Assembly (NCBI GenBank): GCA_045613985.1
Contig: JAZLCA010000081.1
Location: 1 to 33,746, forward strand
Source of the DNA: SIG644 sp045613985
GTDB taxonomy: Bacteria; Bacillota; Clostridia; Oscillospirales; CAG-272
Length of the DNA stretch: 33,746 nt
Reading direction: 5' to 3'
In this document: in pieces, positions 17,201 through 24,234 of the stretch
How positions within the stretch are numbered: the stretch's first letter is position 1
Layout: every line of letters begins with the position of its first letter
Notes under the pieces: model-generated
The model's database searches: none
Seen by the model: the letters and a program-made list of their open reading frames with translations, nothing else
Told to the model about the DNA's origin: nothing
Translations under genes and position numbers: made by a program

Positions 17201-18863
17201 GCTCGTCGGGCTCGTCGGGCTCGTCGGGCTCATCGGGTTGCTCCGGACCAACGGGAGGTGTAGGAGTAGTAGGATCACCGTACAGCAACTCATAAAGTCT
17301 GGTGTTACCCAGCGGGCTGACGGAAAGGAACGGGTTATCGGCCGAAGCGGACATCAAACCATTACAATCTTCAAAGGCGTATGCAGCAACCGTGCTGACC
17401 GACTTGGGGAAATGGATACCCAGCAAAGCGGTGGCCTTAGAGAACGCATAGTCGCGGATACGCAGCAAGGAGCCGTTGACAAGGCTGACAGTCACCAGGT
17501 TGGGAAGATCGGCAAAATTGTTCTTTCCAATCTCATAAATACCCGAGCTGACCATAACGACGAAAATTTCATCATCAAACACATCCCAAGGAGCTTCGCT
17601 GGAGGTAGCAAAGCCGGGCATTGCAACCGTCGTGCCATCAACCGTCGGCTTAACAGTCAAAATACCTGCACCGGGAATAAAGGTCCAGGTAACAGCACCG
17701 TCCGCCAACGTGCCGGTGGTTGCCGAGGGATCCTGGCCGTCACTTGCAGCGTCGTCGGCATACTGATACTTGACACCGGTATTGCCAATGATAGAGAATC
17801 CGCCATTGATCTCATCCTTCGTATGGGGAGTTGCCACCACGATGGGGCCGGGGCACATCACGAAAGCAGAATCTTCAATGGTCGTAGTTGCCTCGGGAAG
17901 AGTGATCTTGGACTTGAGCGAAGTTGCGCCCTTAAACGCATAGGTTTCAATCGTCTCAACGTGCTCACCAATAACCACAGATTTCAAAGCGGGCAGATCC
18001 GCGAAGACCAGCTGACCGATATTGGCGATACCCGCCGTGACGTACACGTTCTGAATCACAGAACGGTAAGCAGACCAAGGGCAGGGATCGGGATTATCGA
18101 CGGTGGGAAGCAGATCGATCATCTCGTAAATAGTCTTATCCGACAAGCCGTCGTAGTTACTGCTGACCGTCAGGGTTTTGGTAGCGCTGGAATAACTCCA
18201 GTTAATACCCGTGCAAAGCTTGCCCGATGCCTCAACGACAACGTTGCCCATCGAGGAAGGATCCAGGTCGTTGATCAAGTAGTAGTTGGTCGATCCGGTC
18301 GCGCCAAACTTCAAGTCATCGATCGCGGGGAAACCTGCGCAGGTAGAGTTTTTCTTACCGTCGCTCAAAAGAGCAGACTGCTCAAATGCGAAGTGACGGA
18401 TGTTCTTTACGGTAGCAGGAAGGTCGACCTTGGTGATTGCGGTATAGGCAAAAGCCCACTCACCAATACTGGTAATACCGACGGGAATGACCGCTTCGGT
18501 ACACTTGGTCAGGTTGAAGAAGGCAAAGGAACCGACGGAGGTAACGCCCGGCTCGATCTGTACCTTCTGAATATCAAACATATAACCGTTATTCGTCCAG
18601 GGCGTATTGACCTTAAAGGATGAGGGATCCTTTACGTAATCCCACATAGCACCAACGCCCTTGATTTTCAAAACGCCACTGGGCTTGTTATCGCCCGGCG
18701 TTGCATCGTAATATTCATACACGACGCCGTCGCCGCATTGGCCGACATCCGTCTTGGTCTTGTCGGGTTCCGCCGCAAAGGCAGAAACTGCCATCGTCGC
18801 CACCATGGAGAAGACCATGATGAAGACCAGCAACCAACTCAATGACCGTTTCATTGTTCTCAT
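11208..18863 (-). CDS. Giant secreted membrane-anchored LRR / MucBP-like surface protein
   Basis: A 2551-residue surface protein. The frame is open further upstream, but the ATG at 18863 is chosen because AAGGAGG (18879-18873) sits 9 nt before it and a signal peptide starts there (MRTMKRSLSWLLVFIM... AVSAFA, cleavage near 29). Residues about 30-1450 are BspA-type leucine-rich repeats, with units such as AFANMTAVVDVHLPKTLTGI, broken by Pro/Asp/Glu linkers. Residues about 1460-2400 are MucBP/InlB-B-like units (IHYVDEFGNKIADDK), including five close tandem copies of about 139 residues. Residues about 2418-2493 hold three Cys/His/Asp repeats ending CDxCG. An acidic stretch and a C-terminal membrane helix with a basic tail (KKK) follow, and no LPXTG motif was seen. 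A role in adhesion or binding of host or diet glycans is inferred from the families; the ligand is unknown. Confidence 0.9.
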   Translation of the reverse strand: MRTMKRSLSWLLVFIMVFSMVATMAVSAFAAEPDKTKTDVGQCGDGVVYEYYDATPGDNKPSGVLKIKGVGAMWDYVKDPSSFKVNTPWTNNGYMFDIQKVQIEPGVTSVGSFAFFNLTKCTEAVIPVGITSIGEWAFAYTAITKVDLPATVKNIRHFAFEQSALLSDGKKNSTCAGFPAIDDLKFGATGSTNYYLINDLDPSSMGNVVVEASGKLCTGINWSYSSATKTLTVSSNYDGLSDKTIYEMIDLLPTVDNPDPCPWSAYRSVIQNVYVTAGIANIGQLVFADLPALKSVVIGEHVETIETYAFKGATSLKSKITLPEATTTIEDSAFVMCPGPIVVATPHTKDEINGGFSIIGNTGVKYQYADDAASDGQDPSATTGTLADGAVTWTFIPGAGILTVKPTVDGTTVAMPGFATSSEAPWDVFDDEIFVVMVSSGIYEIGKNNFADLPNLVTVSLVNGSLLRIRDYAFSKATALLGIHFPKSVSTVAAYAFEDCNGLMSASADNPFLSVSPLGNTRLYELLYGDPTTPTPPVGPEQPDEPDEPDEPDEPTTPVSGSCGATATWAYDAASKTLTILGAGETTTYTSTTPAPWTPYMTQIEKLVVGEGITSLGGETMLGATGLKDVQLPSTIVVVMPDAFKNCSAIETAYADCTEDQLTVMPTGNQTLIDKLTYKDSGSVTPPAGLLSGKCGVDANWTYDPSTKTLIITGTGATSPYGSGTPAPWSPYVTQIEKLIVSEGITILGMGLMSGATNLKDVSLPSTIAGIGPNAFSGCASIQTAYADCPRTQLEPNITLAGNSTLIAKLTYADGGAVTPPVDPDEPGEEPDQPDQPGDSALTGDCGYDAKWTYNPATKTLIITGTGATAAYSTSNPAPWSAYMDQIEKLIVGEGITILSGGTMIGATSLKDVSLPSTILAVGPNAFSGCTAIQTAYADCPKSQLAVTPMGNQTLIDKLTYKEGGSVTPPVDPDEPGDEPDQPGENPGGSIPGSTLEWTYDVKTQSLTIKGNGAIPSYSASNPAPWAQYATNIKSIMVQDGITAIGDNAFANMTAVVDVHLPKTLTGIGKNAFAGCTALKNIELPKALNSLGDGAFRGCSSLEEIVIPAGIKDIAPETFRDCTSLERITLNKGLETIGKRAFYNCSALKEIEFPTTLREIGEEAFYGCTSLKGVVIKSSPLAIRKDAFAGCSAINKVILDGCGEPNPIEEGNEYLTNHFVAAEAEGTLSNGVQWEVDRINGTLRFFGNGEVIIDQAWQNELQYIDTIIFDTGITGIADNLLKNDTNVEYVIIADTVTAIGNSAFELCQNLKTVSMSKGLKTLGTKAFAGCRSLGTIALPDTLTVIPESAFASCGSLTNATLGKYVTTIGPKAFENCTSLQEIVIPDTVTTLSLGAFSDCTALTKVTLTDGKLAPLTKGIFNGCSSIKTVIFNGSQTEWNILTANADDEIKNANVDFYITWTVNYVYKGGPNDGQTAFAPIKYSGKVGEAFTIVVPALDYYTPSSTKLDYIFDTEDQEFTIHYTPKTYTVTVEYVDAKTGESLASSTVLTLTYGDSTNVFSYNIPGYTARNSSMKVDVATGDKTVKFEYDINQYTYVIEYKNQENGMILGSKKVTVDYKTKVVLTGADMPSFKGYSQADYNKTYIIESVEDNSQVITVYYTPNTEKVTIHYVDENGNKVADDKIVDVKFGASVTIESPAVAGKKPAAPVVIENYNGDQAEFTVTYERMEYTITVNFLKEKADGAIAYEPLTFVVKHGDNFAFDLADYAELAPMVGYKVEDGKLSLTNVTADASLAIIYERISVTLTIHYVDEFGNKIADDKVITVLYGDAINQASPEVVGMKPAAAVVIDSYTGDPAEYTVKYERKEYKVTINFVKDHVGGTVIYESLIIPVKHGDNYVFDLSAQGGNYVPEEGYEVKNPILTLSDIKGDSVLNVVYTRREVTLTIHYVDEFGNKIAEDKIITVMYGEMIYAVSPQIEGMNTAEAVIIPSFKGEESERTVKYERKQYKITVNFVKDQIGGEVAYPALDIVVKHGDSYVFDLSAQGGNYAPMEGYEVKVPVLSLENITADGVLTLVYTRISYNVTIEYVDEFGNKVADDKVITVLYGDAIDVASPEVEGMKPAASVEVESFKGEQLTYTVNYERKDYTIKVNFIKDQIGGETLYKTLIVSVKHGDSYTFDLSAQGGNYAPMEGYEVKTPVLSLENISGDGELNVIYTRIAYNLTIQYVDEHGQKVAEDKVITVLYGDSVDEASPEIEGMKPAANFVIDAYKGGATTFTVEYERKEYKIVIHFIEAGTKDWKIFEDFEILVKHGDSYTFVLADHADKLNSAYEADVPSISFENVTADAQGTITYTIKDLKLTVEYKNAAGELIDTETIMVKGGKEYVIPSKTIEGYKPTVEKKGTMPLEDTVVVIELVAADVPECGDNHVDADENGTCDNCGTEVEVDTPCTEHTDADKNGKCDDCGTEVEVDTPCTDHADTDKDGKCDDCGAKVENNKPGDDDEDKDEDEDNDDGDGADGNTGTVIAVVAIIILVLGGGGAAFYLLYLKKKTF
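11830..13880 (-). repeat. Five tandem repeats of 417 nt (139 codons) inside the surface protein gene
   Basis: The motif [IL]xYVDExGxK[IV]AxDK recurs with a 417-nt period, its codons lying near 13865, 13450, 13035, 12618 and 12200. Each unit continues through PE[VI]EGMKPAA, a YERK[EDQ]YxIxxNF strand and VKHGD[NS]Y[VT]FDLSAQGGNY. The first and last units are more divergent. Units 2-5 are similar enough at DNA level to recombine, so copy number may vary between strains. Confidence 0.8.
15960..17200 (-). repeat. Three repeated LRR-cap modules inside the surface protein gene
   Basis: Three modules of roughly 400-460 nt share the plan CG-x-WTYDPxTKTLIITGTGA, PAPW, QIEKLIVxEGIT, LKDVSLPSTI and an Ala-Phe-Cys LRR unit, then a Pro/Asp linker. 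The codons for the TLIITGTGA strand lie near 16280, 16735 and 17120. The first two are close to identical over stretches, indicating recent duplication or conversion. Confidence 0.7.
17197..17236 (-). repeat. 9-bp microsatellite encoding a Pro-Asp-Glu linker
   Basis: About four tandem copies of GGGCTCGTC on the plus strand encode PDEPDEPDEPDEP between LRR modules. It stays in frame for any copy number, so length changes would alter only the spacing of domains. Confidence 0.8.
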
Positions 18864-19013
18864 AAATTTGAACCTCCTTGTTTTTTGGTGCAAAGCACCC
18901 GTTAGTTTGTTTTCCGCTGTACCGTCTTCCCTTCGGCCGCGGTGTTGTACGGACTGTCTTTTTGTGACCGTGCGCAAAAAGCACTTTCGCCGTACAGACA
19001 GTATTCCGTATAC

Positions 19014-19042
19014 ATTATATCATACCTCCTAACAAAAAGCAA
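19014..19042 (-). promoter_or_regulatory. Promoter of the large surface protein gene
   Basis: On the minus strand TTGCTT (19042-19037) and TATAAT (19019-19014) are spaced by 17 nt. It would give a 5' leader of about 140 nt before the ATG at 18863. That leader shows no fold or riboswitch recognisable by eye. Confidence 0.7.
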
Positions 19043-19148
19043 GCGTTTTACCAAAGATTATTTCGGGGATTTTCAACAAAGGTTACTTCATTTTTTATTT
19101 ATATTGCTTTTTTCCCCACGTCTTATTTTGACGATTTAACCAGCATTT

Positions 19149-21857
19149 TTAATAGCGTGCCGTATGGCCCCGCGCACGCCAAAGTGCCAGGCGAATCTTC
19201 TCGGCAGGAAGAACGCTCAGTGCCAAAAGAGCCGTCAATCCTAACTCTTGCGCGCTCAATGGCATGGTGCGCAGCACACTTCCGCCAAGATAGACAAAGG
19301 CGATCTGAACCGCCAGCACGGCCCCCATGATCCAAAGGAACATCTTGTTGCCCGACAGTCCCGAAAAGGGACGCAGGCGGTCGGAGCGGGCATTGAAGCA
19401 ATTGAACACCGAAGCGAAAATAAACAGGGCAAAAAAGGCGGTCAAAAGGCAGAGATTGTCCTCGGTCGGACGGAAACGGGAGGTGATCGCGGGATGCTTC
19501 AAAAACAGGATGCACAGCCCTACCGTATAGCCGCCCAAAAGCAGGATTTCGTTGACCATATAGCGACACAAAATGGGTTCGCTCCGCCGTTTGGGACGTT
19601 GCTTGAGATCTTGAGCGTTGGGTGCTTCCCCCGCGAAGGCCAATCCCCCCAGCGTATCCATAATGAGATTGATCCACAGCATCTGAACCACCGTCACCGG
19701 CGCATCGATACCGATGAAGGGGCCGATCATACACACCCCAACGGCACAGAAATTCATCGTCAGCTGCAACGTGATAAATTTGCGGATGCTTTTGAAAATG
19801 GTGCGCCCGTACAGCACCGCTCGAACGATGGAAGCCAGATTATCATCCAGGATCAAAATATCTCCCGCTTCCTTTGCCACCGCCGTGCCGCTTCCCATGG
19901 CAAAGCCGATGTCGGCACGGCGCAATGCGGGAGCGTCGTTGATGCCGTCGCCCGTCATGCCGACCACCCGCTCTTGCTCCTGCGCCAACCGCACAAGACG
20001 GCTCTTGTCCGTTGGCAAGGCCCGTGCCACGACAGCCAAACGGGGCAGTATCTGTTTTAGTTTATGATCGGAAAGCTCCGACAGCTGCCGCCCCGTCAGA
20101 ACAACGTCGGTGCGATCGTTCAAGATGCCGCAATTTTGAGCGATATGGGCGGCCGTCTCCGGACCATCGCCCGTGATCATGACTACTTGCACTCCCGCTC
20201 CCTGCAGCTGCGCGACCGCCTCCCGCGCCTTTGGCCGCAGGCGATCGGACAGCGTCAAGGCACAAAGCAAACAAAGCCCCTTCATATCCCCCCGCGCGAT
20301 GCGTTGCAGGTCTGCCGTCTCCTCCGAGCAGGTGATAAGAAGCACTCGCTCGCCCGCCTCGGCACAGCGGGTGATGCGCCGCCGCATACTTCCGGCGTCC
20401 AGAGGATGCTCTCTTCCCTGTGCATCCCGATACGTGCTGACGTGTGGTAGCAACCATTCCGGCGCCCCCGCAACAAAGCTGCACCGGCGCCCCTGTTGCT
20501 CGATCACGGCCGCAGCGTACTTTCTTTCGCTGTCAAAGGGCAGGTGAGATATTCGCTCGGCCGCCACCGACTTGACGGATAAAACGCTGGATAACAGGGC
20601 TCGGTCGGTTGCATTGCCCCCAATCGCACGATATCCTCCATCGGCGGCCACCGTCACCGCCTCCCCGCCGTATCTGCAATACATGGCGTAATCCGCAAAG
20701 AGCACCTCGCCCTCGCGCTCAAACAGCGCAACGCTCTCAAAGTCCCGTCCGTCGCCCAGGAGAATCCGTCCCACACTCAGCTTGCCGTCGGTCAGCGTGC
20801 CCGTCTTGTCGGTAAACAGCAGGTCCATACATCCCGCCGCCTCTATGCCGGCCGCCTTGCGCACCAGCACCTGATCCTTGAGCATACGTCGGATATTCCC
20901 CGACAGCACCACCGCCACCATCATCGGAAGCCCCTCCGGCACGGCCACCACCACGACGGTTAAGGCAATGGTCAAAGCGTTGAGCAAAGCTTCCGATACA
21001 AAGGAGATATCGCACAGCTTCAGGCGCATGATCTCCGCCTGAAAGCCGCTGTCGATCACAAAAGCGTAAAACAGCGAAGCAAGGCCGATCAGCACCGCCG
21101 CCACGTAGCCAAGCACGCTGATCTGGCGAGCCAGCTTGGACAGCCGCAGCTGCAGGGGGCTTTCCCGCGTGCGCTCCTGCACTTCGCGCGAAATGCCGCC
21201 CAAAAGAGTGGCGTCTCCCACGGCACGCACCAGCATTTTGCCCTGTCCGCCCAATACTGTGCATCCCCGAAACAACGATGCCTCGTCCGAAGGCGATGCC
21301 TCATCCCGACCGCCCGCGCGCTTGACGATCTCTTTGCTCTCGCCCGTCATGGCGGATTGATCCAATTTGACCTCACCCTCAACCAAAAGCCCGTCCGCCG
21401 CAACCGCTTCCCCCGCCCCCACGGTCAACACGTCACCGACAACGACCTCGTCCGAGCAAAGGTGTTGCCAGCGACCATCCCGCAGCACCCGGCACCGCGC
21501 CGCAGACTCCTGCGCCTTGAGCTTGGCAAAGGCCGCCTCGGAGCCCATCTGCGACAGAGTAGAAACGGTACTCGCCAAAACAATAGACACCGCGATACCC
21601 ACCGTTTCCATCCAATCGGCCTTGCGGAACATAAGAAGCAGATGCAACCCCAGCGCAAGCAATAAAACCCGAATGACCGGATCGTTCAGGTTGGACACAA
21701 AGCGGCGCAAAAATCCGATCGGCTTTTGCTCGCTCAATCGGTTGTCGCCGTAAATTCTGCGGGATTGCTCGGCCTCGCGGTCCGTCAGACCGCAAAGGGC
21801 CGGCTTTGTCCGCTCTCTACCATTTTTTTCCTCCTTGGGCTTGTTTATGCAGATCAT
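19149..21857 (-). CDS. P-type Ca2+-transporting ATPase (type II)
   Basis: A 902-residue cation pump. The actuator motif TGES is at 171-174, the M4 motif PEGLP at 307-311 (the Ca2+-ligand glutamate) and the phosphorylated Asp350 in DKTGTLT. The nucleotide/hinge motif TGDGINDAPAL is present further on, and the M6 motif MLWINLIMDTLGGLAFAGE carries the Asn/Asp ligand pattern of calcium pumps. These support Ca2+ export, probably by a plasma-membrane-type pump; Mn2+ or another divalent ion is possible. The ATG at 21857 has a GGAGG site 8 nt before it. It stands alone between two terminator/promoter boundaries. No terminator was found in 19043-19148, so read-through toward the surface protein gene is possible. 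Confidence 0.9.
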   Translation of the reverse strand: MICINKPKEEKNGRERTKPALCGLTDREAEQSRRIYGDNRLSEQKPIGFLRRFVSNLNDPVIRVLLLALGLHLLLMFRKADWMETVGIAVSIVLASTVSTLSQMGSEAAFAKLKAQESAARCRVLRDGRWQHLCSDEVVVGDVLTVGAGEAVAADGLLVEGEVKLDQSAMTGESKEIVKRAGGRDEASPSDEASLFRGCTVLGGQGKMLVRAVGDATLLGGISREVQERTRESPLQLRLSKLARQISVLGYVAAVLIGLASLFYAFVIDSGFQAEIMRLKLCDISFVSEALLNALTIALTVVVVAVPEGLPMMVAVVLSGNIRRMLKDQVLVRKAAGIEAAGCMDLLFTDKTGTLTDGKLSVGRILLGDGRDFESVALFEREGEVLFADYAMYCRYGGEAVTVAADGGYRAIGGNATDRALLSSVLSVKSVAAERISHLPFDSERKYAAAVIEQQGRRCSFVAGAPEWLLPHVSTYRDAQGREHPLDAGSMRRRITRCAEAGERVLLITCSEETADLQRIARGDMKGLCLLCALTLSDRLRPKAREAVAQLQGAGVQVVMITGDGPETAAHIAQNCGILNDRTDVVLTGRQLSELSDHKLKQILPRLAVVARALPTDKSRLVRLAQEQERVVGMTGDGINDAPALRRADIGFAMGSGTAVAKEAGDILILDDNLASIVRAVLYGRTIFKSIRKFITLQLTMNFCAVGVCMIGPFIGIDAPVTVVQMLWINLIMDTLGGLAFAGEAPNAQDLKQRPKRRSEPILCRYMVNEILLLGGYTVGLCILFLKHPAITSRFRPTEDNLCLLTAFFALFIFASVFNCFNARSDRLRPFSGLSGNKMFLWIMGAVLAVQIAFVYLGGSVLRTMPLSAQELGLTALLALSVLPAEKIRLALWRARGHTARY

Positions 21858-21944
21858 TCCATTTCCTCCGTTGTTTTGGTCTTCAAATCACTATATGAAG
21901 GAGCGCGGGGGAAATATGAGTTGAAGTAGCGCGACGGCGGCATC

Positions 21945-21973
21945 AAAAAAGAGCGGAGGATTTGCTCCTCCGC
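21945..21973 (-). terminator. Terminator of the membrane protein gene at 21988
   Basis: The stem GCGGAGGA / TCCTCCGC (21953-21960 with 21966-21973) is followed by a run of T residues on the minus strand (21950-21945). It lies 15 nt after the stop codon. Confidence 0.85.
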
Positions 21974-21987
21974 CCCTTGAAATTGCG

Positions 21988-22956
21988 TTATTTTTTCTTT
22001 GACCGTTCATAGCGTCGCTCGGCGGTCATCTGCCAGATGGCGTAGCCGATCAGATAGGCGCCGCCGCAGTAGACGAAAATACCCAGCCCGCGAAACAGCT
22101 TGGCGTTGGTCTGCATCTTGCGCTGCGACTCATCGATGTTCAAAAGCTCGCCTTTCTCCGTTCTCACCTCAATGACAAACTCGTTGTCCGGGTGAATCAG
22201 AAGGTACAGCCGCTCCCCCGTTTCCAAGGCATCGACCGCATCCACCACATTTTCCAAGGCACAGCACTCATGGATCGTTTGCATACTTCCGTCGGTAAAA
22301 TAAAGCTCGATATAATCCTTGCTGTCCTGAACGTATCTTTCGTACACGCCCTCGAAGGGCAGCGCCTCCTCTCGCGCGACCTTTCCGTATGAGGACGGCA
22401 TCATGACGAACACGGTCGCCATAACGAACGAAACAAGCGCGAGGACGATGGTGCGGATCGGCGAGGAGCCCTCGTCAAGCGCCACGCGGCGGGATCGGTA
22501 ATCGTCCTCAAACACGGGCGTGTCCTTCTTACCGCGACGAGCTCGACGAGGCCGAGATTTGCGCTTGCTCTTTTTGCGCTCCCCGTCCGGCAGACACAGT
22601 CTTTCGCAGGCAACGAAATGAAATCCGTCGTAGCGCGCCTTAAAATCCAGGCCGATGTCGATCAGCTCGTCGTTGCTGTCCTCGTCCTCGGTCACGGGCA
22701 ACAAAAGGAATTTCTTATCTCTGAAGCGAAGAATGCAGCCAAACGTCCGCACCTCACAGCATTTGAGATCCTCGTAGGCGTACGTCACGGTTTTGGTGTC
22801 GTATTCGGTCTTGTATCGAACACGCATACCCTCCTCAGTCAAAGAAAAGTCAAACTCCTTCGCCTGTGCCGTGTCGAACAGTGGTGTATATTTTTTGGCA
22901 TATTTTCTTGCCCGTATCACTTGATCGCGATACGCGGCATCTACTTTTATTTTCAT
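21988..22956 (-). CDS. Unknown membrane protein with two transmembrane helices
   Basis: A 322-residue protein not assigned to a family with confidence. The start at 22956 (MKIKVDAAYRDQ) follows a GGAGG site; the longer open frame has no such site. The soluble N-terminus (about 1-125) has alternating strands and resembles the YcxB-like or PH-like sensor fold only loosely. A strongly basic stretch (KKSKRKSRPRRARRGKK) near 128-144 precedes the first helix (IRTIVLALVSFVMATVFVMM), and a second helix (GIFVYCGGAYLIGYAIW) lies near the C-terminus. The loop between them would be outside. It has its own promoter and terminator. No function is proposed. Confidence 0.75.
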   Translation of the reverse strand: MKIKVDAAYRDQVIRARKYAKKYTPLFDTAQAKEFDFSLTEEGMRVRYKTEYDTKTVTYAYEDLKCCEVRTFGCILRFRDKKFLLLPVTEDEDSNDELIDIGLDFKARYDGFHFVACERLCLPDGERKKSKRKSRPRRARRGKKDTPVFEDDYRSRRVALDEGSSPIRTIVLALVSFVMATVFVMMPSSYGKVAREEALPFEGVYERYVQDSKDYIELYFTDGSMQTIHECCALENVVDAVDALETGERLYLLIHPDNEFVIEVRTEKGELLNIDESQRKMQTNAKLFRGLGIFVYCGGAYLIGYAIWQMTAERRYERSKKK

Positions 22957-23061
22957 CGCAGTTGTCCTCCAAGTTGTCCGGCGCCTGGTTGCCTTCACGT
23001 TATGTTACGAACCTCCATGCCAAATTGCAACGGGATTTTTGAAATTTTTATTTCCTCATTT

Positions 23062-23090
23062 ATTATATCATACGTTCTCTTTTTTTTCAA
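23062..23090 (-). promoter_or_regulatory. Promoter of the membrane protein gene at 21988
   Basis: On the minus strand TTGAAA (23090-23085) and TATAAT (23067-23062) are spaced by 17 nt. It lies just past the terminator of the repressor gene and about 100 nt before the ATG at 22956. Confidence 0.7.
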
Positions 23091-23103
23091 GTCATGCCGG
23101 CAT

Positions 23104-23136
23104 AAAAAAGGAGAAGATACGGCATCTTCTCCTTTT
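23104..23136 (-). terminator. Terminator of the XRE-S24 repressor gene
   Basis: A perfect 13-bp stem (23106-23118 with 23124-23136, 5-nt loop) is followed by a T-run on the minus strand, 12 nt after the stop codon. Confidence 0.9.
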
Positions 23137-23148
23137 ATAATATCCATC

Positions 23149-23964
23149 TTACTTCCGATACATCTTTCCAATGACTCTTCCCGCGCACTGGATATCCGAA
23201 AAATCGCGCAGGGGGATGGGCGCATAAATGGGGTTGAGCGACAACAGCTTGTCGCCGTCGAACTTTTTGAAATAGCCCTCGCCATCCAGAATGAAGATGC
23301 CCAGCTCTCCCACCTCGACCGACTCGCAATTCTGCACCAAGAGAATATCGCCGTCGTGGAATTTGGGCTCCATGCTGTTGCCGCTGATGCGCAGCGCATA
23401 GTCGGCATCCTGTGTTTTGGCATTGTCGGGGATGCGGATCTTACTCTCAGCCACTTCGCTCAAATCGATACCCATACCGGCCGATACCGGCATATCGTAC
23501 AGCGAAATGGTGCGCTTGCCCAATCCCGCCGCGCTGACCGAAGGGGCACGCATACCGGGGGGTGTCAATACGCGAGCGCGCTCGGGACGCTCGGATACGA
23601 CAAGGGCGGGCTCCTCCTGTGCTCCAAGGGCGCGCTCCTTTTCCTTTTCCAAAACCAGAAGCGTCAGCTCCTTGCCGTGCGCATCCAACTGGCGGAAGGA
23701 CTCGACCATACGGATCTCCTGTGCGGACAGCGTATAATTGTTGGTGTTTTCGGGATTGCCACTGATCAGATAATCCAGCGAGCAGCCCAGCGCTTGGGCG
23801 ATCGCCACGATATTGACAAGCTTGGGCGAATCGCTAATGCCTGCCAGAATTTTACTCAGCGTACCCAGCGGAATGCCTGTCATGTCGGACAGCTGGTCGT
23901 TGGTGATCTTTTTTTCGCTTTTGATCTGCTTAATGCGATCAATATAAGAGGTTGGCTGTGTCAT
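23149..23964 (-). CDS. XRE-family repressor with S24 (LexA/CI-like) peptidase domain
   Basis: A 271-residue transcription regulator. The N-terminus is an XRE helix-turn-helix (ITNDQLSDMTGIPLGTLSKI, recognition region about 24-42). The C-terminus is an S24 peptidase fold with Ser197 in GNSMEP, Lys233/234 in GYFKKF and a candidate self-cleavage site Ala162-Gly163 in MPVSAGMG. Such proteins lose repression when RecA filaments trigger self-cleavage, as in lambda CI and LexA. It is transcribed away from a small membrane protein gene, with both promoters flanking a perfect palindrome, so autoregulation and control of the neighbour are likely. No phage genes surround it, so this may be a domesticated or stress-response switch. 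The target is inferred. Confidence 0.9.
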   Translation of the reverse strand: MTQPTSYIDRIKQIKSEKKITNDQLSDMTGIPLGTLSKILAGISDSPKLVNIVAIAQALGCSLDYLISGNPENTNNYTLSAQEIRMVESFRQLDAHGKELTLLVLEKEKERALGAQEEPALVVSERPERARVLTPPGMRAPSVSAAGLGKRTISLYDMPVSAGMGIDLSEVAESKIRIPDNAKTQDADYALRISGNSMEPKFHDGDILLVQNCESVEVGELGIFILDGEGYFKKFDGDKLLSLNPIYAPIPLRDFSDIQCAGRVIGKMYRK

Positions 23965-24024
23965 ACTGCTCTTTCTTGCCTCCGTTTCGACGATTTTTGC
24001 GAAAATAGTTCCTTGATTGGCATT

Positions 24025-24053
24025 ATTATATCACCATTTTTCCGATTTGTAAA
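24025..24053 (-). promoter_or_regulatory. Promoter of the XRE-S24 repressor gene
   Basis: On the minus strand TTTACA (24053-24048) and TATAAT (24030-24025) are spaced by 17 nt. Its -35 is 15 nt from the palindrome at 24068-24089. Confidence 0.75.
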
Positions 24054-24067
24054 TAGGTTTTTGAAAT

Positions 24068-24089
24068 TTTTTTCTAAAATTAGAAAAAA
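24068..24089. promoter_or_regulatory. 22-bp perfect palindrome, candidate shared operator
   Basis: TTTTTTCTAA and TTAGAAAAAA form perfect 10-bp arms around AA. It lies between the two divergent -35 elements (24048-24053 and 24094-24099). A dimeric repressor bound here could touch both promoters. No T-run plus GC stem is present, so it is not a terminator. Binding by the neighbouring XRE-S24 protein is an inference. Confidence 0.6.
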
Positions 24090-24093
24090 TGTA

Positions 24094-24122
24094 TTGACAA
24101 ATTCCAATTTCGATGTTATAAT
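24094..24122 (+). promoter_or_regulatory. Promoter of the small membrane protein gene
   Basis: TTGACA (24094-24099) and TATAAT (24117-24122) are perfect consensus with a 17-nt spacer. A promoter this strong beside a repressor gene suggests it is held off and switched on. Confidence 0.85.
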
Positions 24123-24134
24123 GCATTATACCAA

Positions 24135-24148
24135 TTCCGAAAGCGGAA
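24135..24148. promoter_or_regulatory. Inverted repeat just downstream of the start point, second candidate operator
   Basis: TTCCG-AAAG-CGGAA lies about 6-20 nt downstream of the predicted transcription start of the small membrane protein gene. It differs from the palindrome at 24068-24089, so it may belong to another regulator or be a small RNA hairpin. Confidence 0.4.
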
Positions 24149-24234
24149 AAATTCAACAAAATTCGCCCGTCTTTTTCAGAATCAGCACCAAAAGAGCGGT
24201 CATACATCGACTTATTTCCGAAAGGAGAACTCAT

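Noticed and set aside
11193..18623. A 2476-codon open frame on the plus strand, antisense to the large surface protein gene
   Set aside because: It is a by-product of codon bias. Its translation lacks signal, domains and normal composition, while the minus strand has a ribosome binding site, signal peptide and recognisable repeats.
22618..24234. Long upstream extension of the small membrane protein frame on the plus strand
   Set aside because: It overlaps the opposing repressor gene and its promoters; the real start is the ATG at 24235 with a good ribosome binding site.
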